From positions 1-13,476 of the forward strand of contig JARFQZ010000085.1 of the NCBI GenBank assembly GCA_029287515.1: 13,476 nucleotides of DNA, in the 5' to 3' direction. This document shows, piece by piece, positions 1-5,733 of this stretch. Each line of letters opens with the position of its first letter. The stretch's first letter is position 1. A program made the position numbers and the translations under genes. Under the pieces are notes generated by a model. It made no database searches. It had not been told where the DNA came from and saw nothing but the letters and a program-made list of their open reading frames with translations. The DNA comes from Lysobacterales bacterium (lineage in GTDB: Bacteria > Pseudomonadota > Gammaproteobacteria > Xanthomonadales > SZUA-36).

Positions 1-10
1 CTTAAACAGG

Positions 11-30
11 GCTTAATGCAGCTTCATGCA
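11..30. repeat. 10-bp imperfect tandem repeat
   Basis: Two adjacent 10-base units, GCTTAATGCA (11-20) and GCTTCATGCA (21-30), differ at one position. They lie in the AT-rich gene-free stretch at the left edge, directly beside a palindrome at 32-52. Seen directly. The function is unknown; such pairs can be binding sites for a regulator of a gene lying left of the window, or mere chance. Confidence 0.5.
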
Positions 31-31
31 A

Positions 32-52
32 TAGTTCGATATTATCGAGCTA
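32..52. repeat. Palindrome, possible operator or hairpin
   Basis: TCGATA and TATCGA (36-41 and 43-48) form a perfect inverted repeat around a single T. The pairing extends outward through a G-T pair to T32-A52, giving about nine pairs with a three-base loop. It has no T-tract on either side, so an operator or other protein site is as likely as a terminator. It sits in 1-147, where no gene is visible. Confidence 0.4.
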
Positions 53-147
53 AATGAAAGCTTTATCTGTTTTTATTAATGTTATACATCCATACCAACG
101 CTTGAGATTCGCAACGGGGAAGCATATTCGCACAATGCGTAATGTCA

Positions 148-725
148 TCAATCCACACAAGGACAACCAAGTTGAATATGCTTGAGTGCTGCTTTCTGCA
201 TGACATCTGTTGCGCCGCGAATCCGGGGGAAAGGGAGCTGAATGTCGGGACTGACCGGATGAGAGGATTCGTTCCCATTTGGCCTGACAATAAAAGCCTT
301 GGGATAGTTAACCACAATTCCGGTTTACAAGCACGTAAACGTCACCATCATATCTTGGGGCCGGGCGTGGTTTAACCTCGGGAATCGGAAACAATACCGC
401 TTCACCGTTTTCCCTGGACTCGTAGCGCTTTGCATACAAATGTGACGTCGATTCGGGATTGTCGCGCAGGTCGAGAATCAGCTGCGCAGCCTGATTGTCG
501 ATGAAACTCCTGAACGCCCTATCGACAAATTCCTCGAATGGCTTCGTGTCCAGTGTGTTTGCGCCCTACTCGGTATTGTGAAATGAGCTCGGACATCTCG
601 GCGGAAATATGCGATATCAGTCTCGGTAAAAGCTCTGAAACGGGTTTGCCATCAGTTGCTGATTCCTGTGTTATGGACGACACGCTTTGGCCAGGGAGCA
701 GGATTGCAAACAAAATTCTCAACAT
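148..725 (-). pseudogene. Decayed S41-family (C-terminal processing-type) peptidase
   Basis: Three minus-strand reading-frame pieces line up in the order of an S41 serine peptidase. Piece one (725 to about 565) begins with an ATG overlapping the ftsX stop (TGATG), has a short hydrophobic start, then GQSVSSI...ATDGKPVSELLPRLISH, like the inter-motif region before the S41 core. Piece two (565-308) follows a TAG and reads FEEFVDRAFRSFI, then LILDLRDNP, the S41 core strand motif with its usual Gly-Gly replaced by Glu-Ser, then YDGDVYVLVNRNCG, the strand just before the catalytic serine, ending at TAA. Piece three (312-148) reads NYPKAFIVRPNG, HPVSPDIQLPF and ATDVMQKAALKHI, the typical S41 C-terminus. 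The catalytic Ser/Lys segment between pieces two and three is missing, and much of the N-terminal half seems deleted. It therefore cannot make an active protease. Family assignment rests on remembered motif order, not on a search. Confidence 0.82.
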
Positions 726-1684
726 CACCGCCCAGGAATCCCGCCTGCGCTGATCTGGTTCAGGTAGCGCTGGACTGAAATCCATGCGCCAGCCAATCCG
801 AGAAGGCCGCCGCATAACAACACCAGCAGAAACCCTCCGGCACCCAGGTTCAGCACCGCAAAACTGTTTCCGTACGCATCGAGCAGGCGCCCCAGGGGCC
901 GGCTGATGTAATAAAGGCAGGTATTGAACAGCAGCAGCGCCAGCAGCGCACCCAGCAGACCGTACCAGAAGCCCGAATACAGGAATGGCTGGCGAATGAA
1001 TCCGTTGCCTGCGCCGACCAGACTCAGCACCTGGATTTCCTCGGCGCGACTGGCCACGTCCATCCGGATGGTATTGGACACCACGACCACGGCGGCGAGC
1101 GAAAACAGCACCGTGAGCACCGATACCAGCGCATCGCCCAGTTCAAGGAGTCCGGCGAGCCGTTGCAGCCACTTGAAATCGACCTGCACCAGGTCGACTT
1201 CCTGCCGCTGTTGCAACCAGCTTTCAATCCGCAGGACGACGTCTTCCAGTTTCTCTCCTTCTGCCGGTTCGGGCGTCACTACCAGCACCCATGGCAGGGG
1301 ATTTTCCTCGAACATGTCCAGTGCCTGGCCAAAGCCTGAAGCCTCACGGAACTGTTCCATGCCCATCTCGGGAGACACCGTTTTGGCCCGGGCACCGGGT
1401 TCCCCGTTTATGGTTTGCTGCAGCGCAAGGGCCTGCTCACCGCCAATTTCCGACTTCAGAAACACGGTCAGATTACCCCATTGCTCCTGCTGCAAATCCA
1501 GCGCCCTTAGGTTCTTCACGGTGACAAAGAGCCCTACAGGCAACGCCATCGCGATTCCGAGCACCATGACGGTCATCAGTGTTCCCACGCGGTGGCTCAT
1601 CAGTGTCCCCAGGCTGGAAAACAGGCTGAACAACTGGCGCCGGGCCCATGCACGCGAACGCCTGCGGACATCAGGGAATTTCAT
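725..1684 (-). CDS. ftsX: Cell division protein FtsX (ABC permease-like)
   Basis: Integral inner-membrane partner of FtsE. In gammaproteobacteria FtsEX sits at the septal ring and passes cytoplasmic ATPase action to periplasmic amidase activation (EnvC-AmiA/B). At 319 residues it has the FtsX layout: basic cytoplasmic N-terminus (residues 1-34, rich in Arg), TM1 about 35-57, a periplasmic domain about 58-184, then three more membrane spans near 185-206, 238-260 and 283-304. Between TM2 and TM3 lies the conserved cytoplasmic stretch EIQVLSLVGAGNGFIRQPF (about 216-234), the likely FtsE coupling loop. Its ATG overlaps the ftsE stop by four bases (ATGA), so the two are translationally coupled. 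In E. coli rpoH follows ftsX; here the stop codon overlaps the start of a broken S41 peptidase instead. Confidence 0.95.
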   Translation of the reverse strand: MKFPDVRRRSRAWARRQLFSLFSSLGTLMSHRVGTLMTVMVLGIAMALPVGLFVTVKNLRALDLQQEQWGNLTVFLKSEIGGEQALALQQTINGEPGARAKTVSPEMGMEQFREASGFGQALDMFEENPLPWVLVVTPEPAEGEKLEDVVLRIESWLQQRQEVDLVQVDFKWLQRLAGLLELGDALVSVLTVLFSLAAVVVVSNTIRMDVASRAEEIQVLSLVGAGNGFIRQPFLYSGFWYGLLGALLALLLFNTCLYYISRPLGRLLDAYGNSFAVLNLGAGGFLLVLLCGGLLGLAGAWISVQRYLNQISAGGIPGR

Positions 1685-2370
1685 GCCCCTGCCCTCGCAA
1701 TCGCCTCGCCCGGAATGTCATCGACCAGGGTTCCCTGCGACAACACCAACGTTCTTTGCCCCATCGAACGAATCAGAGCAAGGTCATGACTGGCAATCAA
1801 CACGGTCACACCCTGCCCGTTCAGTTGCCGGAAAAGACCAAACAGGTCCCTGGACAGTTCAGGATCCAGGTTCCCGGTGGGCTCGTCGGCCAGCAAGACG
1901 GGCGGCATGCCGACGATCGCCCGGGCGATTCCCACACGCTGCTGTTCTCCGCCGGACAACATCAGCGGCCAGGCTTTTTCCTTGCTCAGCAATCCGACTT
2001 TGTCCAGCGAGGCACGGACACGTTTGCGGATTTCCTGGTAACGCAAACCGGCAATCACCAGCGGCAGCGCCACATTGTCGAATACTGTTTTGTCCTTGAG
2101 AAGCTTGTGATCCTGGAAGATCATGCCCACCCTGCGCCTCAGCTTCGGCGCCTGGCGCATGTGGGTACGGCTCAGATTGGTGCCATTGACGATCACCTGG
2201 CCCCGGGTCGCTCTTTCCAGCATCAGGATCAGCCGCAGCAGGGTGCTTTTGCCGGCGCCGGAGTGGCCGGTGAGAAAGACCATTTCACCCGGATCCAGCT
2301 GAAAACTGATGTCGCGAAGGGCCGTTGTGCCGCCGTGGTATTTTTTGGTTACCCGTTCAAATGTGATCAT
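1681..2370 (-). CDS. ftsE: Cell division ATP-binding protein FtsE
   Basis: Cytoplasmic ABC ATPase that pairs with FtsX at the divisome. All nucleotide-binding motifs are present in 229 residues: Walker A GHSGAGKST (35-43), Q-loop Gln86 in IFQDHKLL, the ABC signature LSGGEQQR (138-145), Walker B VLLADE with Glu163, the D-loop region PTGNLD and the switch His195 in ASHDL. The FQDHKLL segment and TVFDNVALPL are typical of FtsE rather than of LolD or other MacB-like ATPases, and the ftsX partner confirms it. The start lies 17 bases after the rhlB stop with no strong Shine-Dalgarno sequence visible, so it probably depends on readthrough from, or coupling to, rhlB. In E. coli ftsY precedes ftsE; here an RNA helicase gene takes that place. 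Confidence 0.95.
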   Translation of the reverse strand: MITFERVTKKYHGGTTALRDISFQLDPGEMVFLTGHSGAGKSTLLRLILMLERATRGQVIVNGTNLSRTHMRQAPKLRRRVGMIFQDHKLLKDKTVFDNVALPLVIAGLRYQEIRKRVRASLDKVGLLSKEKAWPLMLSGGEQQRVGIARAIVGMPPVLLADEPTGNLDPELSRDLFGLFRQLNGQGVTVLIASHDLALIRSMGQRTLVLSQGTLVDDIPGEAIARAGA

Positions 2371-2387
2371 CGCGAACCATAATAAGG

Positions 2388-3677
2388 CTACCTGCGCCTG
2401 CGACGCTTTCCCCCGTTTTTTCCCCGGTGGGCATTGGGTTTGTTTCTGCCGTCATGCCTGTGATCCTGCCGCCTTGGTCTGGGTTTTGCACGCTTGATTT
2501 CCGACATCTGATCCGGCCCGGCCTGCTCCACCGCAATCGGATAACCGATGTAGTCTTCGATCTCCGGAAGGTGAAACGCGTAATTTTCGCAGGCGAAACT
2601 GATGGCCTCCCCCTCGGCGCCAAGCCGTGCTGTCCGGCCGATGCGGTGGACGTAATCCTCGGCGTCCTGGGGCAGGTCGAAATTGATCACGTGGGTTACA
2701 TCGGGAATATGCAGGCCCCGCGCCGCCACATCCGTGGCAACCAGCACCGGGAGTTCGCCGTCGTGGAATTTCTTCAACAGGGTCTGACGCTTTTTCTGCG
2801 GCACCTGGCCTGACATGGCCGCGGCATGGATATCATTGGCGTTCAGCGTCCGTTCGACCAGGTCGGTGGCCGCGCGGGTATTGGCGAAAACCATGACCCG
2901 GCCATCTTTTATCTCCCGCAACAGGCCGATCAGCAGCGGCAGTTTCTCCTCGTTGGCCGGGTAATAGACCGACTGTTTCACGTTTTCCGCAGTGACCTGG
3001 TCCGCCTCCACCTTCAGCAGGTCGGGATCGTTCATGTGCTCGTAGGCAAGCTCCAGCACGCGTTGTGCCAGGGTCGCGGAAAACATCAGGCACTGCCGCT
3101 TTTCTCGCGGAGGTAAACGCCTCAACACGTAGCGGATGTCCTTGATGAAGCCGAGATCGAACATCCGGTCCGCCTCGTCCAGCACCATGACATCGATCTG
3201 TTTCAGGTTGTACACGTGCTGCTTGAAATAATCGATCAGCCGGCCCGGGGTGCCGATCAGTATGTCTACGCCGTCTTCCAGGGTTTTACGCTGCTTTTCG
3301 TAGTCAACACCACCGTAGGCCAGCCCGAATTTCAAACCGGTGTGGCTGCCCAGCAGCAATGCATCCTTGTGAATCTGCAGGGCCAGTTCCCGCGTCGGGG
3401 CCAGCACCAGCGCCCGGGGGTGCCGCCTGTCATGTTGCGGTTGTTTTTCCAGCAGCCGCTGAAAGATAACCAGCAGAAAAGCCGCCGTCTTGCCGGTGCC
3501 GGTCTGTGCCTGGCCGGCGACGTCCTTGCCCTGCAGGGCAACCGGCAGAGTCAGTGCCTGGATGGGCGTGCAATAGGTAAACCCCGCCTTGTCGAGACCT
3601 TTCCTGACTTCGTCGAAAAGATCGAAAGATGAGAATTCAATTTCAGTCAGCGCATTGCTGGAATTATTTTCAGACAT
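2388..3677 (-). CDS. rhlB: ATP-dependent RNA helicase RhlB (DEAD-box)
   Basis: Cytoplasmic DEAD-box RNA helicase; E. coli RhlB unwinds structured RNA for the RNase E degradosome. The 429 residues carry the full set: Q motif (Phe18 to Gln40 in CTPIQ), motif I AQTGTGKT (57-64), PTREL (94-98), TPGR (143-146), DEAD (167-170), SAT (200-202), ATDVAARGLHIP (314-325) and HRIGRTAR (344-351). The tail after residue 396 is very basic and ends in a run of five arginines, as in RhlB RNA-binding tails. Identification as RhlB rather than RhlE or another paralogue rests on the motif wording and on the E. coli-like synteny of rhlB divergent from trxA with rho beyond. AAGGTG at 3689-3694 is a possible but distant (11 bases) ribosome site. 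It heads the leftward cluster rhlB-ftsE-ftsX. Confidence 0.92.
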   Translation of the reverse strand: MSENNSSNALTEIEFSSFDLFDEVRKGLDKAGFTYCTPIQALTLPVALQGKDVAGQAQTGTGKTAAFLLVIFQRLLEKQPQHDRRHPRALVLAPTRELALQIHKDALLLGSHTGLKFGLAYGGVDYEKQRKTLEDGVDILIGTPGRLIDYFKQHVYNLKQIDVMVLDEADRMFDLGFIKDIRYVLRRLPPREKRQCLMFSATLAQRVLELAYEHMNDPDLLKVEADQVTAENVKQSVYYPANEEKLPLLIGLLREIKDGRVMVFANTRAATDLVERTLNANDIHAAAMSGQVPQKKRQTLLKKFHDGELPVLVATDVAARGLHIPDVTHVINFDLPQDAEDYVHRIGRTARLGAEGEAISFACENYAFHLPEIEDYIGYPIAVEQAGPDQMSEIKRAKPRPRRQDHRHDGRNKPNAHRGKNGGKRRRRR

Positions 3678-3911
3678 TCTTGGGTATTCACCTTAATTTT
3701 GGCGGCCGTTTTAACCGGGCATGAATCATTTATTTTGTTGTTCTGCTGACTGAGGGCTTGAAAATTGCTGCAGGCGCCTTGAAATCGTTGAACAGTTCAG
3801 TTGAAATGATGGTCCCGGCCATGGAGTCTTCCGGGTCCTTAAGTAAACCATATTAACCGCGCTGCCTGGCATGTTCCAGTAACAAAGACGCGTGAATTCT
3901 GGAGAAGTGAA
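3678..3911. other. Divergent rhlB-trxA control region
   Basis: This gap must hold promoters for rhlB (leftward) and trxA (rightward), but no convincing -35/-10 pair stands out. It contains four TTGAA words (3758, 3779, 3788, 3801), a perfect inverted repeat TGAAC-A-GTTCA at 3789-3799, and an imperfect stem GGTCCCGG / CCGGGTCC (3811-3818 with 3831-3838, one T-T mismatch) lying in what would be the trxA leader. A short minus-strand open frame inside shows no protein character. All regulatory meaning here is inference. Confidence 0.4.
3901..3907 (+). promoter_or_regulatory. Ribosome binding site of trxA
   Basis: GGAGAAG lies seven bases (from GGAG) ahead of the GTG at 3912. It supports that GTG as the true start, giving MSDKI, which matches the usual thioredoxin N-terminus. 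Confidence 0.75.
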
Positions 3912-4238
3912 GTGAGTGACAAGATTAAGCACGTGACCGACGGCAGTTTTGACCAGGATGTCCTGAATGCTGATGGCCCGGTACTGGTAGATTATTGGGC
4001 GGAGTGGTGCGGGCCATGCAAGATGATCGCCCCGATCATTGAAGAGTTGGCTGAAGAATACGGTGACCGCCTCACCGTGGCGAAAATGGACATCGACAGC
4101 AACATGATGACTCCACAGCAGTACAGCATTCGGGGAATACCCACGCTGATGATTTTTCGCGACGGAAAAGTGCAGGCGACCAAGGTGGGTGCCATGACCA
4201 AGGGCCAGCTGAAGGCTTTTGTTGACGAAGTCGTCTGA
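3912..4238 (+). CDS. trxA: Thioredoxin 1
   Basis: Small cytoplasmic dithiol-disulfide oxidoreductase that supplies electrons to ribonucleotide reductase, methionine sulfoxide reductase and others, recharged by thioredoxin reductase. The 108 residues match classic thioredoxin length. Active site WCGPC is at 32-36 (redox Cys33 and Cys36), the buried Asp27 lies in VLVDYWAEWC, and the cis-proline is Pro77 in RGIPTLM. The GTG start is fixed by a good ribosome site at 3901-3907. It is divergent from rhlB and is followed by rho, the same order as in E. coli. A GC-rich hairpin 10 bases past its stop suggests it can be transcribed alone, with rho having separate or additional control. Confidence 0.97.
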   Translation: MSDKIKHVTDGSFDQDVLNADGPVLVDYWAEWCGPCKMIAPIIEELAEEYGDRLTVAKMDIDSNMMTPQQYSIRGIPTLMIFRDGKVQATKVGAMTKGQLKAFVDEVV

Positions 4239-4248
4239 GAAAAATCCG

Positions 4249-4272
4249 GGACCCGCCTTAACGGGGCGGGCC
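4249..4272 (+). terminator. Terminator-like hairpin after trxA
   Basis: CCCGCC (4252-4257) pairs with GGCGGG (4265-4270) around a seven-base loop; GG/CC pairs can extend it past a bulged A at 4251. The following bases are TCATTTAC, only a weak U-run, so termination may be partial. It starts just after the trxA stop codon, the expected position. Confidence 0.6.
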
Positions 4273-4300
4273 TCATTTACATTCTATCGGCGCGAATGAC

Positions 4301-4329
4301 TGGACGCTTCGGCACAATCGTGCTACTTT
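4301..4329 (+). promoter_or_regulatory. Candidate promoter for rho
   Basis: TGGACG (4301-4306) and TACTTT (4324-4329) are separated by 17 bases, and TGC directly ahead makes an extended -10 (TGnTACTTT). The hexamers are weak matches. If real, transcription would start near 4336, just upstream of the leader stem-loop. Confidence 0.3.
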
Positions 4330-4340
4330 TACCCAATCTG

Positions 4341-4364
4341 AAGCCGGCCCTCCCCGGCCGGTTT
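4341..4364 (+). promoter_or_regulatory. Strong stem-loop in the rho leader
   Basis: CCGGCC (4344-4349) pairs with GGCCGG (4356-4361) around CTCCCC, and the pairing extends through G-T, A-T and A-T to nine pairs, ending in TTT on the 3' side. A second T-run follows at 4376-4380. It lies in the 241-base gap between trxA and rho, about 115 bases before the rho start. In E. coli the rho leader mediates autoregulation by attenuation; a similar role, or a 5'-end stabilising hairpin, is inferred here. Confidence 0.55.
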
Positions 4365-4479
4365 GTATGCTTCCCTTTTTGACCGCTGGCAATTGGCCGG
4401 CAAGAACTTCGTATCGATCCATCGACAACGATTATTGATCAACAGAAAAGGCACACTGCCCCCAAAGTTAAAACCCCCT

Positions 4480-5733
4480 ATGAATCTTACAGAACTCAAA
4501 CAAAAACCGATTTCCAAGCTTCAGGAAATTGCCGATGAAATGGGCCTGGAGGGCGTAGCCCGATCCAGGAAGCAGGACATGATCTTCTCCATCCTGAAGG
4601 CACATGCCAAGAACGGGGAAAGCATTTTCGGAAATGGCGTACTCGAAATTCTGCAGGACGGCTTCGGCTTCCTGCGCTCGGCCGACAGTTCCTACCTCGC
4701 CGGCCCGGACGACATCTACGTGTCTCCCAGCCAGATCCGGCGTTTTGCGCTGCGTACCGGTGACATGCTGGCCGGCAAGATCAGGCCACCCAAAGACAGT
4801 GAGCGTTATTTCGCCCTGCTCAAAGTGGAGGAGATCAATTATGAATCTCCCGATGCCGCCAAGCGCAAAATCCTGTTTGAAAACCTGACCCCTGAATTTC
4901 CCACCGAGCAACTCCAGCTGGAAAGGGGCAGCGGCAGCACCGAGGACATCACCGCCCGGATCATCGACCTGGTCTCCCCGATCGGCAAAGGACAGCGCGG
5001 ACTTGTGGTTTCACCTCCCAAGGCCGGTAAAACCATCATGTTGCAGAACATTGCAACCAGCATTCGGGCCAATAGCGACTGCAAGATGATCATCCTGCTG
5101 ATCGATGAGCGCCCCGAAGAAGTTACCGAAATGAAGCGTTCGGTGGACGCCGAAGTCATTTCCAGCACCTTCGATGAACCCGCCTCCCGTCACGTGCAGG
5201 TCGCGGAAATGGTCATCGAACGGGCCAAGCGCCTGGTGGAACACAAGCTCGATGTAGTCATCCTGCTGGATTCCATCACCCGGCTGGCTCGCGCTTACAA
5301 CACGGTTGCGCCTTCTTCAGGCAAGGTGCTGACCGGTGGTGTTGACGCGAACGCCCTGCAGCGGCCGAAGCGGTTTTTCGGTGCGGCGAGGAATGTCTCG
5401 GAAGGCGGATCACTGACAATTATCGCCACCGCCCTGGTCGAAACCGGCTCGAAGATGGATGAAGTCATTTACGAGGAATTCAAGGGCACCGGTAACATGG
5501 AAATCCACCTGAGCCGGCGCATCGCCGAGCGCAGGACCTACCCAGCTATCGACATCAACCGCTCCGGAACCCGGCGTGAAGAATTGATGATCGGCCAGGA
5601 CCAATTGCAGAGAGTCTGGATTCTGCGAAAACTGCTTCACCCCATGGACGAAGCACAAGCCATTGAGTTCATGCTGGACAAATTGAAAGCCACCAAGACC
5701 AACACAGAGTTTTTCAACTTCATGAAGCGGTGA
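4480..5733 (+). CDS. rho: Transcription termination factor Rho
   Basis: Hexameric RNA-dependent ATPase/translocase that ends transcription at Rho-dependent sites. I take the ATG at 4480: it yields MNLTELKQKPISKLQE and 417 residues, nearly identical in start and length to E. coli Rho (419). An in-frame TTG at 4363 would add 39 residues overlapping the leader stem-loop and is rejected. Domains: N-terminal helix bundle (1-47), primary RNA-binding OB fold with GFGFLRS (61-67), Walker A PPKAGKT (179-185), catalytic-Glu segment DERPEE (209-214), Walker B ILLDS (Asp264) and the secondary-site loop GKVLTGG (281-287). No Shine-Dalgarno sequence is visible in the 25 bases before the ATG (AAAGTTAAAACCCCCT), which may limit initiation. 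Follows trxA as in E. coli; its stop overlaps the next gene's start. Confidence 0.96.
   Translation: MNLTELKQKPISKLQEIADEMGLEGVARSRKQDMIFSILKAHAKNGESIFGNGVLEILQDGFGFLRSADSSYLAGPDDIYVSPSQIRRFALRTGDMLAGKIRPPKDSERYFALLKVEEINYESPDAAKRKILFENLTPEFPTEQLQLERGSGSTEDITARIIDLVSPIGKGQRGLVVSPPKAGKTIMLQNIATSIRANSDCKMIILLIDERPEEVTEMKRSVDAEVISSTFDEPASRHVQVAEMVIERAKRLVEHKLDVVILLDSITRLARAYNTVAPSSGKVLTGGVDANALQRPKRFFGAARNVSEGGSLTIIATALVETGSKMDEVIYEEFKGTGNMEIHLSRRIAERRTYPAIDINRSGTRREELMIGQDQLQRVWILRKLLHPMDEAQAIEFMLDKLKATKTNTEFFNFMKR

Noticed and set aside
63..815. Small open frames at the left end as independent hypothetical genes
   Set aside because: The minus-strand ones are pieces of one S41 peptidase remnant in shifted frames, and the plus-strand ones lie antisense to it with no protein features.
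924..2382. Long plus-strand open frames (up to 391 and 244 codons) opposite ftsX and ftsE
   Set aside because: They are antisense to two genes with complete family motifs, have low-complexity Ser/Arg/Pro-rich or His/Gln-rich translations, and are expected shadows of GC-rich codon use.
3726..3932. Small minus-strand open frame in the rhlB-trxA gap
   Set aside because: It overlaps the trxA start and ribosome site, has no recognisable motif, and fits better as control DNA.
4363..4479. 39-residue N-terminal extension of Rho from a TTG
   Set aside because: It has no similarity to Rho N-termini, begins within the leader stem-loop, and the ATG at 4480 gives the standard Rho start and length.
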